This document shows, in pieces, positions 7,640-16,358 of a stretch of DNA of 64,000 bases. The notes beneath the pieces are model-generated. The model was not told the DNA's origin and did no database searches. It was given only the letters and a program-made list of their open reading frames with translations. The DNA lies in NCBI GenBank assembly GCA_018725565.1, contig QLUR01000005.1, positions 1 to 64,000 on the forward strand, in the 5' to 3' direction. The stretch comes from Bacillota bacterium (GTDB lineage Bacteria; Bacillota; Dethiobacteria; Dethiobacterales; Dethiobacteraceae). The first letter of the stretch is position 1. Each line of letters starts with the position of its first letter. Both the position numbers and the translations under genes were made by a program.

Positions 7640-8041
7640 TTGCTGAAAAAGTTCAGTGTGCGCACTGCCGGCCGCTCGCAGCTGATTAATATAACGGGGC
7701 AGGTGCGGGAGGCCATCCGGCAGTCCGGGGTTCGTGACGGCCTTGTCACTGTGTACTGTCCCCATACGACGGCCGGTATAACTGTAAACGAGGGGGCTGA
7801 CCCTGATGTGGCCGGGGATTTTTTGCGGTACCTGGATAACCTATGCCCGTGGGAGCATCCGTTGTATCGTCATAGCGAGGGAAACACGGCGGCTCACCTT
7901 AAAGCAAGCATTGTCGGTACTGCACAGGCGATTCCGGTGGTTGAAGGGGATTTAGCGCTGGGTACCTGGCAGGCGGTATTCTTCTGCGAATTTGACGGCC
8001 CACGGGAGAGAATGATTTTGGTTAAAACGATTGCAGGATGA
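7640..8041 (+). CDS. yjbQ: YjbQ/UPF0047 family protein
   Basis: The product is 133 residues. The family signature is present: VTVYCPHTTAGITVNEGADPDV (key HTTAGITVNE) with metal-binding His, then HLKASIVGT and GTWQAVFFCEFDGPRER. YjbQ proteins are small trimeric cytoplasmic enzymes reported to have weak thiamin-phosphate-synthase-like activity; the true role is unclear. The TTG at 7640 lies seven bases after GGGGGAGGAAA. It marks the return to intact chromosomal genes after the accessory region. Confidence 0.85.
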   Translation: MLKKFSVRTAGRSQLINITGQVREAIRQSGVRDGLVTVYCPHTTAGITVNEGADPDVAGDFLRYLDNLCPWEHPLYRHSEGNTAAHLKASIVGTAQAIPVVEGDLALGTWQAVFFCEFDGPRERMILVKTIAG

Positions 8042-8157
8042 AAATTTATTGGCGGCGTCAGACCAAAAAACTGGCGCAGGAGAGTCTGCACCCCCGTATC
8101 TTTAATTAATGAGGAGAGATAAGAAGGTTTGCCTCAGAAGCCGGAAAGGAGTCAACT

Positions 8158-8919
8158 ATGGCCTCAACATGGATTTCCTACAACGAGCTTGCCTGGACTG
8201 AAGACTGGCTGGCAGATCCGGCAGAATACGAAGAAGAAGTCAAAGTCTACGTTGAGCTGATGCAGAGCGCTGCGGCAAAACAGCCGCGCACGCTGCTGCA
8301 TCTGGGGAGTGGCGCAGGCGGGCACGACACAATTTTCAAGAGATATTTTACTGTAACTGGTGTGGACCTAAGTTTGGGTATGCTGAGCTTAGCGCGTGCC
8401 AGGCATCCTGATATCGAATACCTGGAGGGCGACATGCGGACACTGCGTCTTGGCCGGCAGTTTGATGCCGTGGCCATTCCGGATTGCATTGACTACATGG
8501 CCTCGCTTGAGGAGCTGCGCCAGGCAATTCACACTGCCGCGGCACACCTTAAAACCGGCGGGGTGCTTCTCGTGGTCGGCCATCCGGCGGAAACATTCCA
8601 AAACAATAATTTTGCGTACACGGGAGAAAAAGACGGTGTGCATGTGACAGTGCTGGAGAATAACTATATCAACCCGTTTTGCCCCAATACTTATGAAATA
8701 ACCTTGTTGTACCTGATCCGGCAGCAGGGGAGGCTGACCACATACACGGAACATTCTGTGGCAGGTCTTTTCCCGCAGGCTGCCTGGGACAAGGTGTTCA
8801 GGGAGGCCGGGCTAATTATGCAAAGAAGGATTTTGGGCGGGGTCTATGACAAATATCTGCTTGGTGAAGGCGAATATCCGCTGACAATTTTTGTTGGTCA
8901 AAAAGGAGGCCGGGGATGA
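8158..8919 (+). CDS. Class I SAM-dependent methyltransferase
   Basis: The product is 253 residues. Motif I is LLHLGSGAGGHD, motif II is VTGVDLSLGMLSLAR, motif III is EYLEGDMRTL, and FDAVAIPDCIDYM follows as the post-III region. A C-terminal FREAGLIMQRRILGG strand completes the Rossmann-type fold. The substrate is unknown; it resembles small-molecule methyltransferases. AAAGGAG lies before the ATG. The gene stands alone between yjbQ and glycerate kinase. A decayed relative is at 5211-5385. Confidence 0.8.
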   Translation: MASTWISYNELAWTEDWLADPAEYEEEVKVYVELMQSAAAKQPRTLLHLGSGAGGHDTIFKRYFTVTGVDLSLGMLSLARARHPDIEYLEGDMRTLRLGRQFDAVAIPDCIDYMASLEELRQAIHTAAAHLKTGGVLLVVGHPAETFQNNNFAYTGEKDGVHVTVLENNYINPFCPNTYEITLLYLIRQQGRLTTYTEHSVAGLFPQAAWDKVFREAGLIMQRRILGGVYDKYLLGEGEYPLTIFVGQKGGRG

Positions 8920-8975
8920 GAGGGATAGGAAGTAAGACAGTTGAGAATAAGCTGACGATCAGGAGTTGACCCGTC

Positions 8976-10136
8976 ATGTGCGACAAGCCGATGATGACAC
9001 GGGTGATTGTTGCCCCTGACTCTTTTAAAGAGAGCCTGGCTTCATCGGAAGTGGCGGCCGCCATTGCCAGGGGAGTCCGGCGGGTATTGCCGAAGGCGGA
9101 AATATTCACCTGTCCGATGGCTGACGGCGGGGAAGGTCTGGGCGACTGCCTCCATGCGGCACTGGGGGGAGAAAAGCATATTCTGATGGTTACCGGCCCT
9201 CTGGGGCAACCCGTAACTGCGGAATGGGTCGCTCTTGATACTCAGACGGCCGTGATTGAGATGGCAGCCGCTTCCGGGCTGGCCCTTGTTCCCCGCCTGG
9301 CACGCAATCCGTTGCAGGCTACCAGTTTTGGGACCGGCGAGTTGATGCGGGCAGCTCTCGATGCGGGCTGCCGGCGTATTATCGTAGGCGTGGGAGGGAG
9401 CGCCACTTCCGACGGCGGGACAGGAATGGCTCAGGCTCTGGGAGTCCGTTTCCTGGATGCCGGCGGCAGGCCTTTACCCGCGGGGGTCCCGGCGCTGCTG
9501 AACTTGGCTGGCATTGATATGTCAGGGCTTCACTCTGCTCTTACGGAGACGGAGGTGATTGCTGCCTGTGATGTCAGCAACCCGTTATGCGGACCGTTGG
9601 GTGCCGCCTATGTGTATGCGCCCCAGAAGGGCGCCAGCCCGGAACAGGCAGCCCTGCTGGATGCCGCCCTTGCCCGGTTGGCCCAGGTGGCAGCCGCTGA
9701 CCTGGGGAAAGATTTAGCTTGCTGCCCCGGGGCCGGAGGCGGAGGAGGAATGGGCTACGGTCTGATGACGTTTGCAGGAGCCGGCCTTGTATCCGGTCTT
9801 GATCTGGTGTGCAGACTGACCGGGTTTGACGAACTTTTGGCTGCCGGGGCGGACCTGGTGATTACTGGAGAGGGACAGATCAATGAGCAGACGCTTTACG
9901 GCAAAGTGCCGGCCGGCATTGCCTCCCGTGCCAAGAAACACGGCATCCCGGTTTTGGCTCTGGCAGGCTCTGTTGCCCTCTCTGCGCAGGCCGCCGCCCA
10001 ACATGGAATCGATGCCATGGCCGGCATCGCTCCCGGCCCGATAACACTCGATGAATGCATGGCCCGCACCCCGGAACTGCTTGCCGATGCGGCTGAACGG
10101 GCCCTGCGCTTGATCTGTCTTTTCCCTCGCTTATAA
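8976..10136 (+). CDS. glxK: Glycerate 2-kinase, GarK/GlxK type
   Basis: The product is 386 residues, the normal family size. It starts VIVAPDSFKESLASSEVA, with a PMADGGEG motif, GVGGSATSDGGTGMAQALG as the glycine-rich nucleotide site, and DLVITGEGQINEQTLYGKVP at the C-terminus (key GEGQIN). It phosphorylates glycerate in the cytoplasm to feed glycolysis. The ATG at 8976 has AGGAG ten bases upstream; internal ATGs at 8991 and 8994 are less well placed. It converges on the small gene of the dinB operon. Confidence 0.9.
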   Translation: MCDKPMMTRVIVAPDSFKESLASSEVAAAIARGVRRVLPKAEIFTCPMADGGEGLGDCLHAALGGEKHILMVTGPLGQPVTAEWVALDTQTAVIEMAAASGLALVPRLARNPLQATSFGTGELMRAALDAGCRRIIVGVGGSATSDGGTGMAQALGVRFLDAGGRPLPAGVPALLNLAGIDMSGLHSALTETEVIAACDVSNPLCGPLGAAYVYAPQKGASPEQAALLDAALARLAQVAAADLGKDLACCPGAGGGGGMGYGLMTFAGAGLVSGLDLVCRLTGFDELLAAGADLVITGEGQINEQTLYGKVPAGIASRAKKHGIPVLALAGSVALSAQAAAQHGIDAMAGIAPGPITLDECMARTPELLADAAERALRLICLFPRL

Positions 10137-10160
10137 TGGGCGGCTGTTGATACGGTCCAC

Positions 10161-10421
10161 TTAAGTCACACGTTCCATGAACCAGCGGTCTTCCTCGTAA
10201 AACAGGCAGATTTTCCTGCCATGCACCATGCAGGTGTAACGGATGCCGCTGCCGCCTGCTTTCAGGCTGGCTGCCCGGCAGATGTCCGTGACGCGGTCAA
10301 TGGTATAGCGGCGGCCGTTTTCCCACCATAACGCCACAGGCAGCAGCCTGCCGTCCGGGTGAAAGACCGCTTCAACCCTGATGTATGCCTTATGTTCGTT
10401 TTCATACCGTCTTTCCTTCAT
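10161..10421 (-). CDS. Small conserved protein encoded with dinB
   Basis: The product is 86 residues, basic and rich in aromatic residues (EAVFHPDGRLLPVALWWENG, then RYTCMVHGRKICLFYEEDRWF). I do not recognise a named domain. Its ATG overlaps the dinB stop (ATGA), so the two are co-translated. Small proteins of this kind occur beside Y-family polymerases in other Bacillota, so an accessory role in the SOS response is plausible inference. Function unknown. Confidence 0.75.
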   Translation of the reverse strand: MKERRYENEHKAYIRVEAVFHPDGRLLPVALWWENGRRYTIDRVTDICRAASLKAGGSGIRYTCMVHGRKICLFYEEDRWFMERVT

Positions 10422-11662
10422 TTAAGCATACCGTTCCTGAAAAAGCCTACCGGATGTATGACATGGTCGCCCTTGGGGTCAATGCTGCCAAGCGGCCGGT
10501 CGGCCGATACCGATGCTCGCTGGATACAGAAATGCCCGAAGCGCTTACGCAGGGATGCGACCGTTTCGTCAAGTGCTGCCAGTTTATCTCTGGCATCATC
10601 GTCAAAAACAGTAAGCTGCAGCGGCCCGTTGGCAGGCAGCAGTTCGCTGCAGCGCACGCCGATGCTGCGGATGGGCTTCAGCCAGTTGTGGTGCTGCCGG
10701 AAAAGCTGCATAGCCACGCCGGCAATCTCGCCGGAGATATGCGACGGTGCTTGCAGTTTGCTTTGTCTCTCGAAGCAGAAAAGGGTGTTGTCCCGGATAG
10801 AGACGGCTACGGTCCGGCAGAGGAAGCCGTGCTCGCGCATCCGGGCGCAGACGCTCTCGCAAAGCACGAATAAGATAATTTTCACCTCTTCATCGCAGGT
10901 CAGGTCGCGCGGCGTGGTCGTACTGTTGCCGATGGACTTAATCAGCGCTTCCTCGTTCAGGCGCATCACCGGTGATTGGTCCTGTCCGTTGGCAAAGGCG
11001 TGCAAAACGTCGCCAACTTTGCCGAATATCCCGTGCAAGAATGACAGGGGAGCGGCGGCCAGCTGTCCGATGGTGTGTATGCTGTAGCTGCGCAGCTTTG
11101 CCCTGGTGGCCCGGCCTACATAGAGAAGCTCCTCCACCGGCAGCGGCCAGGCAACGGTCTGGTAATTTTCCCGGCTGACCGGCGTTGTAGCGTCCGGTTT
11201 TTTGATATCCGACCCGAGCTTGGCGAAAATCTTGTTGTAGCTGACGCCCACCGACGCGGTAACACCCAACTCCCGCCGGATACGTTCGCGAATAGTATCG
11301 GCCGTCAGGACGCCGTCACCTCCGCTCACGTCAAGCCAGGCCTCATCCAGACCGAAGGGCTCAATCCGGTCGGTAAAATCAGCGTAGATTTGCCGGGCAA
11401 ACCTGGCGTAGCGCAGGTACAAGGGATAGTTGGGGGGCAGTACAACGAGGCCCGGGCATTTGAGGCGCGCCTGCCAGAGTGTTTCACCGGTGCGGATGCC
11501 GGTGGCCTTGGCGGCGTAATTTTTGGCCAGCACGATGCCGTGGCGCAAGGACTCGTCACCGCCCACCACTACCGGGCGGTTTCTGATTTCAGGGCGGTGC
11601 AGGCACTCGACGCTGGCGTAAAAATTATTGATATCGGCATGCAGGATAACCCGTTCCTTCAT
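10418..11662 (-). CDS. dinB: DNA polymerase IV (Y family)
   Basis: The product is a 414-residue translesion polymerase. The N-terminal metal site is LHADINNFYASVE, the second is GLDEAWLDVSGG (catalytic Asp-Glu), and TASVGVSYNKIFAKLGSDIKKP is the palm motif (key SYNKIFAK and SDIKKP). A helix-hairpin-helix stretch (IHTIGQLAA) and a little-finger domain follow. It copies past DNA lesions with low fidelity. The start ATG at 11662 lies just downstream of a LexA-type palindrome and a strong promoter, so it is probably SOS-induced. It overlaps the small gene downstream. Confidence 0.93.
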   Translation of the reverse strand: MKERVILHADINNFYASVECLHRPEIRNRPVVVGGDESLRHGIVLAKNYAAKATGIRTGETLWQARLKCPGLVVLPPNYPLYLRYARFARQIYADFTDRIEPFGLDEAWLDVSGGDGVLTADTIRERIRRELGVTASVGVSYNKIFAKLGSDIKKPDATTPVSRENYQTVAWPLPVEELLYVGRATRAKLRSYSIHTIGQLAAAPLSFLHGIFGKVGDVLHAFANGQDQSPVMRLNEEALIKSIGNSTTTPRDLTCDEEVKIILFVLCESVCARMREHGFLCRTVAVSIRDNTLFCFERQSKLQAPSHISGEIAGVAMQLFRQHHNWLKPIRSIGVRCSELLPANGPLQLTVFDDDARDKLAALDETVASLRKRFGHFCIQRASVSADRPLGSIDPKGDHVIHPVGFFRNGMLK

Positions 11663-11672
11663 AAGTCACACC

Positions 11673-11686
11673 CAAACATATGTTTG
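11673..11686. promoter_or_regulatory. LexA/DinR-type operator upstream of dinB
   Basis: A perfect 14-bp palindrome CAAACATATGTTTG matches the Gram-positive LexA box CGAAC-N4-GTTCG except for one base in each half. It lies between the -10 hexamer and the dinB start codon, where a bound repressor would block transcription. Confidence 0.75.
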
Positions 11687-11691
11687 CTATC

Positions 11692-11720
11692 AGTATAGTT
11701 GTTCTGTTCTTAAAATGCAA
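11692..11720 (-). promoter_or_regulatory. Sigma-A promoter of dinB operon
   Basis: On the reverse strand TTGCAT (11715-11720) and TATACT (11692-11697) are separated by exactly 17 bp, close to the consensus TTGACA-17-TATAAT. The LexA-type palindrome starts six bases downstream of the -10. Confidence 0.75.
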
Positions 11721-11814
11721 CCGGTAAATAATTGTTTTAACAATAATGATTTGCAGGAAAAGCTAACCTTTTGTCTAAAACATTGCCAAGAAGAATAAGA
11801 CAGGTGGGAGCAAT

Positions 11815-12900
11815 TTGCGGGAAATAGGTGTAGAAGGGCTGAAAACCGGCGATACCCTGGCAAGTTCCATCCACTGCAGTTTTTCGTACAAACTGCTGCT
11901 GCCAAGAGGTACGGTCATCACGGAAGAACACCTGCGACGGTTGGGCAGCCTGAAAGCCCAGGGACACTGCCTGGTCTTGGAACCTTCTGATATGGATGGT
12001 ATACGGCTTGACCTGCTCGACAGGGTGGACCAGAAAGTTAAAAGGGCTTACCTAGACGCGTATGTAGTGGGGAAAAGCATCTTCGAAAATTTGCAGCGCG
12101 GCATCCCTATTAATATCACGCTGGCCAGCGAAGCGGTGGACGTGCTTGTCGGGGAGATCATGCAGCGCGGGGAATTGCTGCTGCAGCTGGCCGTTAACCG
12201 GCTGATTGACGACTACACTTTTTCGCACATGGTTAATGTGGCGGTATATGCGGCGTCCTACGGCAAGAGCCAGAACTACGGCATGGGAGACATCAGTGAC
12301 CTGTGCCTGGCTGGCCTGCTCCATGACGTGGGAAAAGCCAGACTGCCGGCGGAGGTTCTGAACAAACAGGATGAGTTGACGGCGGAAGAGCTGACCCTGG
12401 TCCGCAGTCACCCGGAATACGGCTATCTCGAGCTGCTGAAGGTGAGAGAAATCAATGAACGGGTACGCCAGGGCGTCCTGCAGCACCATGAGCGGGGTAA
12501 CGGCAGCGGTTATCCGAAAGGCCTGCGCCAAAAAGAAATCAGCCGTTTTGCCCGGATCATCGCCATTGCCGACGTCTATGACGCGCTGACCTCAGACCGC
12601 TGCTACCGCAACCGTGTCCTGCCCCACGAAGGCGCTGAAGTGCTGATAGCTGAAAGCGCGCTCGACATGCTTGATCTTGAAATAGTGAGAGTGTTTTTAA
12701 GCAGTATTGCTATCTATCCTGTGGGAACGGAAGTGGTCTTGAGCGACGGCAGGCATGCCCGCGTTATCCGTATTAACGGCTTCCCGCTGCGCCCGGTTCT
12801 GGAACTGCTGGATGGCAACGATTCAGGCGACTGGACGCCGGCGGGAATTTTACATTTGCTTGAACATCCTACGATGTTTATTGCTAAGGTTATCGGCTGA
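11815..12900 (+). CDS. HD-GYP domain protein, putative c-di-GMP phosphodiesterase
   Basis: The product is 361 residues. An N-terminal ~110-residue segment (KTGDTLASSI, LLLPRGTVITEEHLRRL) resembles the region preceding HD-GYP domains in Clostridia. The HD-GYP core has HDVGK with His170-Asp171, and HHERGNGSGYP from residue 224, which is the full GYP signature, so phosphodiesterase activity is likely. FARIIAIADVYDALTSDR is also conserved. The TTG start follows GGTGGGAG. It is divergent from dinB. No GGDEF partner is nearby. Confidence 0.88.
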   Translation: MREIGVEGLKTGDTLASSIHCSFSYKLLLPRGTVITEEHLRRLGSLKAQGHCLVLEPSDMDGIRLDLLDRVDQKVKRAYLDAYVVGKSIFENLQRGIPINITLASEAVDVLVGEIMQRGELLLQLAVNRLIDDYTFSHMVNVAVYAASYGKSQNYGMGDISDLCLAGLLHDVGKARLPAEVLNKQDELTAEELTLVRSHPEYGYLELLKVREINERVRQGVLQHHERGNGSGYPKGLRQKEISRFARIIAIADVYDALTSDRCYRNRVLPHEGAEVLIAESALDMLDLEIVRVFLSSIAIYPVGTEVVLSDGRHARVIRINGFPLRPVLELLDGNDSGDWTPAGILHLLEHPTMFIAKVIG

Positions 12901-12949
12901 AAGCGGGAAACCGCAGGAATCAGCTTTGACAGAAAATCAGCGGTGAAAA

Positions 12950-12979
12950 GTCACACTCCGTTGCCCGCCAGCATATAAT
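12950..12979 (+). promoter_or_regulatory. Possible sigma-E promoter of SPOCS-LysM gene
   Basis: CATATAAT (12972-12979) matches seven of eight positions of the sigma-E -10 element CATACANT. GTCACAC at 12950-12956 is a weaker -35 candidate. The start codon is at 13025. A mother-cell promoter would fit the spore-envelope domains encoded downstream. Confidence 0.4.
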
Positions 12980-13024
12980 TGAGCTGAGAAGCACAAGTAT
13001 TTCAGACGAAAGGAGGGCAATCGG

Positions 13025-14572
13025 ATGGGTAAAGATGAAGTTTTGCCGCTGGAATGCATCACCGAGTTACTGAAAGTTGAGCAGGTTATCGGCGAAAGCG
13101 TTGCTCAAACCTCGGTAATCAGGGAAATCACGCTACCGGGCCGCATCAGAAAAATCACTGAAGTTGACGCCACTCTCCGGGATATCAAGAGCAAGGTCAT
13201 TGAAAACAAGGTAATTATAGAAGGGGTTATCCACAAGCAAATTTTCTTTGTTGACGACGATACGGGACAACTCAAGGAGCATACCGTTCCGGATGAAAAG
13301 TTCGTTCATTTTGTGGATGTCCCCGGAGCCTTTCCCAGCGCTAATGTGCAGGTTCACGCCCGCATCGAGTTTGTCGGTCACGATTTTCTGTTCGAACGCA
13401 GGCACGATAACCAGATAATCTCGCATTTCCGGCAGACAGTCGTTGTGGAGATTTTTGCCAAGGTAACCGAGTCGATTCAACTCGATGTGGTCATTGATGT
13501 CAAGGGGATTGACCCCAAGCTGGTTACCCGGGAGTTGCTGAAAGTGGAAAGCGTTGTAGGGGAAAACGCTTCCCAGGTCAGCATTATCAGAGATGTTGTA
13601 TTTCCGCGGCCAGCCCGGAAAATCAAAAACATCGATGCCACAATTGAGGATATCGTATCTACCGTCATTGAAAACAAGGTCGTGGTGGAAGGTGTTCTGC
13701 ACAAGCAGATTTTCTTTGTGGGCGACAGAGACGTTGTTTATGAAGTTTCCGTAGATGAAAGGTTCAGCCATTTTGTTGATGTGCCTGGTGCTTTTCCCGG
13801 AGCAAACGTTCAGGTCTATCCCCGTGTGGAGTTTGTTGACATCGTCATCGACCCCTACGACCGCACCCGGGGGCGCCAGACCGCCATCGTGGACATTTTT
13901 GTCAAGGTGACGGAAACGGTACAGGTGGATGTTGTTACTGACATCAAGGACGTCAAGGTAAAGAAAGAACTACTTAAAGTCGCTCAAGTAGTCGGCGAGG
14001 GTGTACGCCAGCATTCCATTGCAGCCAATCTGACGGCACCGTTCCCGGCACGCAAAATAGCCGGCCGTCCGCTTACCAAGTTTGAAAATGTCACACCCAG
14101 AGTTATTGAGAACAAGGTCATTGTCGAAGGGGAACTGGTCAAACAGATCTTCTTTGTCCGCGAGGGAGAAGTGCCGGACGTCCGGGAATTTGAGGTCCGC
14201 GAACGGTTCACGGTCTTCATCGACATCCCCGGCGCCAAACCCGGCCATGTGGCTCAGGTTTCCACCCGGGTGGAGTTTGTGGACTTCGAAATCGACCCTT
14301 ACGACCGGAGGCGTATCCGCCAGACCACCATTATTGAAGTCTTTGTCAAGGTCACCGAATTTGTCCAGCTCGAGGTAGTCATTGAATGTCCGGTCAAGCC
14401 GGTACCTGTCCTAAGGGTCTACATCGTCCAACCAAGCGATACGCTCTTTAAAATCTCCAAACGCTTCAGCGTTACCGTTTCCGAAATTCTTAAGGTTAAC
14501 CCGGACATCAAAGACCCGAACCTGATTTTTCCGGGACAGAAAATACTGATTCCGTCTCCTCCCAAGGGATGA
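13025..14572 (+). CDS. Triple SPOCS (DUF3794) domain protein with C-terminal LysM
   Basis: The product is 515 residues. Three tandem SPOCS repeats of about 145 residues begin near residues 12, 165 and 315. Each has ELLKVEQVIGE-like, VIENKVIIEGVIHKQIFFV-like and FVDVPGAFPSANVQV-like segments. A LysM domain (YIVQPSDTLFKISKRFSV to FPGQKILIP) occupies residues 466-512. SPOCS domains are found in spore coat morphogenetic proteins, and LysM binds peptidoglycan or cortex, so it is probably assembled on the forespore surface by the mother cell. No signal peptide is seen, consistent with synthesis in the mother-cell cytoplasm. AGGAGG precedes the ATG. Confidence 0.85.
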   Translation: MGKDEVLPLECITELLKVEQVIGESVAQTSVIREITLPGRIRKITEVDATLRDIKSKVIENKVIIEGVIHKQIFFVDDDTGQLKEHTVPDEKFVHFVDVPGAFPSANVQVHARIEFVGHDFLFERRHDNQIISHFRQTVVVEIFAKVTESIQLDVVIDVKGIDPKLVTRELLKVESVVGENASQVSIIRDVVFPRPARKIKNIDATIEDIVSTVIENKVVVEGVLHKQIFFVGDRDVVYEVSVDERFSHFVDVPGAFPGANVQVYPRVEFVDIVIDPYDRTRGRQTAIVDIFVKVTETVQVDVVTDIKDVKVKKELLKVAQVVGEGVRQHSIAANLTAPFPARKIAGRPLTKFENVTPRVIENKVIVEGELVKQIFFVREGEVPDVREFEVRERFTVFIDIPGAKPGHVAQVSTRVEFVDFEIDPYDRRRIRQTTIIEVFVKVTEFVQLEVVIECPVKPVPVLRVYIVQPSDTLFKISKRFSVTVSEILKVNPDIKDPNLIFPGQKILIPSPPKG

Positions 14573-14611
14573 CAAATAAATGTAGCATCCGTGATGCTAC
14601 ATTTATTTGTC
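14571..14611. terminator. Perfect 19-bp hairpin after SPOCS-LysM gene
   Basis: Bases 14571-14589 are perfectly complementary to 14593-14611 around a three-base loop (CGT). The left arm starts inside the TGA stop codon at 14570-14572. Only the stem is T-rich; no clean T-run follows, so termination is likely but not proven. The perfect palindrome would act equally on both strands. Confidence 0.6.
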
Positions 14612-14638
14612 AATGTTTCCGCTGCCGCTGCATACGAT
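14611..14638 (+). promoter_or_regulatory. Possible sigma-E promoter of second SPOCS-LysM gene
   Basis: CAATGTT (14611-14617), 13 bp, then CATACGAT (14631-14638). The -10 matches seven of eight positions of the sigma-E consensus and the -35 five of seven. The start codon is 20 bases downstream. Confidence 0.4.
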
Positions 14639-14658
14639 AAATGGGAGGCATCTGACCA

Positions 14659-16182
14659 ATGAATCAGCTGGAAAAGGTCAGCCGTATATTACCCCTGATC
14701 TTGGCGGACGGTGAGTTTGGCATGACCGTTCCGTTAAAATGGGCGTTGCCGGCCAGGAGTGAAGATTTTGCCGAGCCGGAACTGGCGGTGCTGGAAACGG
14801 AAGCTGCGGCACTTGAGGGTGAGCTTTGCGTGCAGTTGCACCTGCGCCAAGATACTTACTTTGTCGATGCCGCCAGCAGTTTGGTAAAGAAAGCTACCTC
14901 CAGGCACCGGATAACGCATCTCTTCCCGGTACCGGGCATCGCTCCGGGCAATGACGTGGAAATCAGCGCCCAGGTCTCGCTGCAGGGGGCCTGCCGTTCA
15001 CGGGCAGGAGGCGAGCGCGACGGTGCATTGACTCTGGTGGACGGTGATTGCCGGATTAAACTCAACTACATGGTGCTTGATCGTCAGCAGGTTACTTTTT
15101 TCCATTCAGCAGAGAGCGATGCAGCTGCCCTGCCCGAGATGTTTGCGGTTGAAGCATTTTGCGGCCGCTCCGTCCATGTCCTGGACCTTAACTTGCCGGT
15201 CGAGTTCGGGGAATTCCCTCAAGATATGGGTCAGATTATTGCGTGCTTCACGAACGGTAAAACTTCTGTTCTTCCTGGTTGGGTAAAAGTTGAGGGAGAG
15301 GTAACGGCAGCGGTACCATATTCAGGGGAAAACAAGCGGCAGATAGATGAAACATTTGTTTTTCCTGTCCGCCGTTATCTGGAAGTTCCTGAGGCTGTCT
15401 CAGGTATGACGGCGAACTGCGCAGCCAAAGTTGAAATCTTGGCCTGCCTGTGGGAACACGACCGCAAAACCGGAGTGCTTCGCGGGTTGCTGAAGATTGA
15501 GACAAAGCTTTTTCGTCTGGAAGCACTGAAAATGCCGACCGGTGTTCGCAAGGAGAGACAAAGCTTCCCCGCCGGGACTTTCTTGCTGGAGGAGGTAATT
15601 GGTTTTGGCTCTTCTCAGACCTTAATTGAGCGGGAAATAATCTTCATCCGCCCGGCAAGGAAAGTAAGAGAGCCGGTCGATGCCCAGGTGCGAAATCTAA
15701 CGCATGAAGTTATCCCCGGCAAAGTTATTGTCCGCGGGGTACTGCACAAGCAGCTCTATTTGGTGGAGGCGGCTACCGGGGTAGTGTTTGCCCAGGATGT
15801 TGATGAAAGCTTTGTCCACTTTGTCGATGTTCCGGGAGCTTCTCCCAGTATGCGGGTTAAAGTTTCGGCCCGGGTCGAGTTTGTTAAGGTGGACATTAAC
15901 CCCGGTGGTGAAACCGGTCGCCAGGTTACAATCATCGAGGTTAAGGTGAAAGTAACGCTGCCGGTCAAAAAAGACCTGCTCGTCAAACCTTGCTTCCCGC
16001 CGGCAGTTTCCGTCCTGCCGGCAGTACAGGGCACCGGAACGGCGTATATCGTCCGGGCAGGCGACTCTATCTGGAAAATTGCCCAGATGTTCAATGTTTC
16101 CATGTCGGCCATTATCGCGGCCAACAACCTGACAGACCCCAGCCTGATTTTCCCCGGACAGCAGCTGCTGATCCCGCGCTAG
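14659..16182 (+). CDS. SPOCS (DUF3794) and LysM domain protein
   Basis: The product is 507 residues and a paralogue of the preceding gene. The canonical SPOCS copy lies at about residues 310-435 (VIPGKVIVRGVLHKQLYLV, FVHFVDVPGASPSMRVKV). Two more divergent copies precede it, recognisable by LRQDTYFVDAASS, FPVPGIAPGNDVEISAQV and VEGEVTAAVPYSGEN. The LysM domain (YIVRAGDSIWKIAQMFNV to FPGQQLLIP) is at residues 462-507. GGGAGG precedes the ATG. It has its own candidate sigma-E promoter, separate from the first gene. The divergence of the first two repeats suggests specialisation rather than redundancy. Confidence 0.82.
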   Translation: MNQLEKVSRILPLILADGEFGMTVPLKWALPARSEDFAEPELAVLETEAAALEGELCVQLHLRQDTYFVDAASSLVKKATSRHRITHLFPVPGIAPGNDVEISAQVSLQGACRSRAGGERDGALTLVDGDCRIKLNYMVLDRQQVTFFHSAESDAAALPEMFAVEAFCGRSVHVLDLNLPVEFGEFPQDMGQIIACFTNGKTSVLPGWVKVEGEVTAAVPYSGENKRQIDETFVFPVRRYLEVPEAVSGMTANCAAKVEILACLWEHDRKTGVLRGLLKIETKLFRLEALKMPTGVRKERQSFPAGTFLLEEVIGFGSSQTLIEREIIFIRPARKVREPVDAQVRNLTHEVIPGKVIVRGVLHKQLYLVEAATGVVFAQDVDESFVHFVDVPGASPSMRVKVSARVEFVKVDINPGGETGRQVTIIEVKVKVTLPVKKDLLVKPCFPPAVSVLPAVQGTGTAYIVRAGDSIWKIAQMFNVSMSAIIAANNLTDPSLIFPGQQLLIPR

Positions 16183-16285
16183 CGGCATTTATCTCCAGCA
16201 GGGCGTAACTTAAGGCGGAGCAGCCAATTGGCGGTTCCGCCGTTTATATTTGCGGAAAACAAGAGACAGGGCCGGTAAACGGCTT

Positions 16286-16314
16286 TTGCCAGCAACTAGC
16301 GCGATGGTTATAAT
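16286..16314 (+). promoter_or_regulatory. Sigma-A promoter of LysM-CAP gene
   Basis: TTGCCA (16286-16291), 17-bp spacer, TATAAT (16309-16314), about 45 bases before the start codon. Confidence 0.65.
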
Positions 16315-16358
16315 GAAATTGTGAAGTTATGTTAACAATTTGGGAGGTTTGTTAAGGA

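Noticed and set aside
13133-13771. Long antisense frame inside the SPOCS-LysM gene
   Set aside because: It is the mirror of the repeated, codon-biased SPOCS sequence; similar shadows occur in each repeat.
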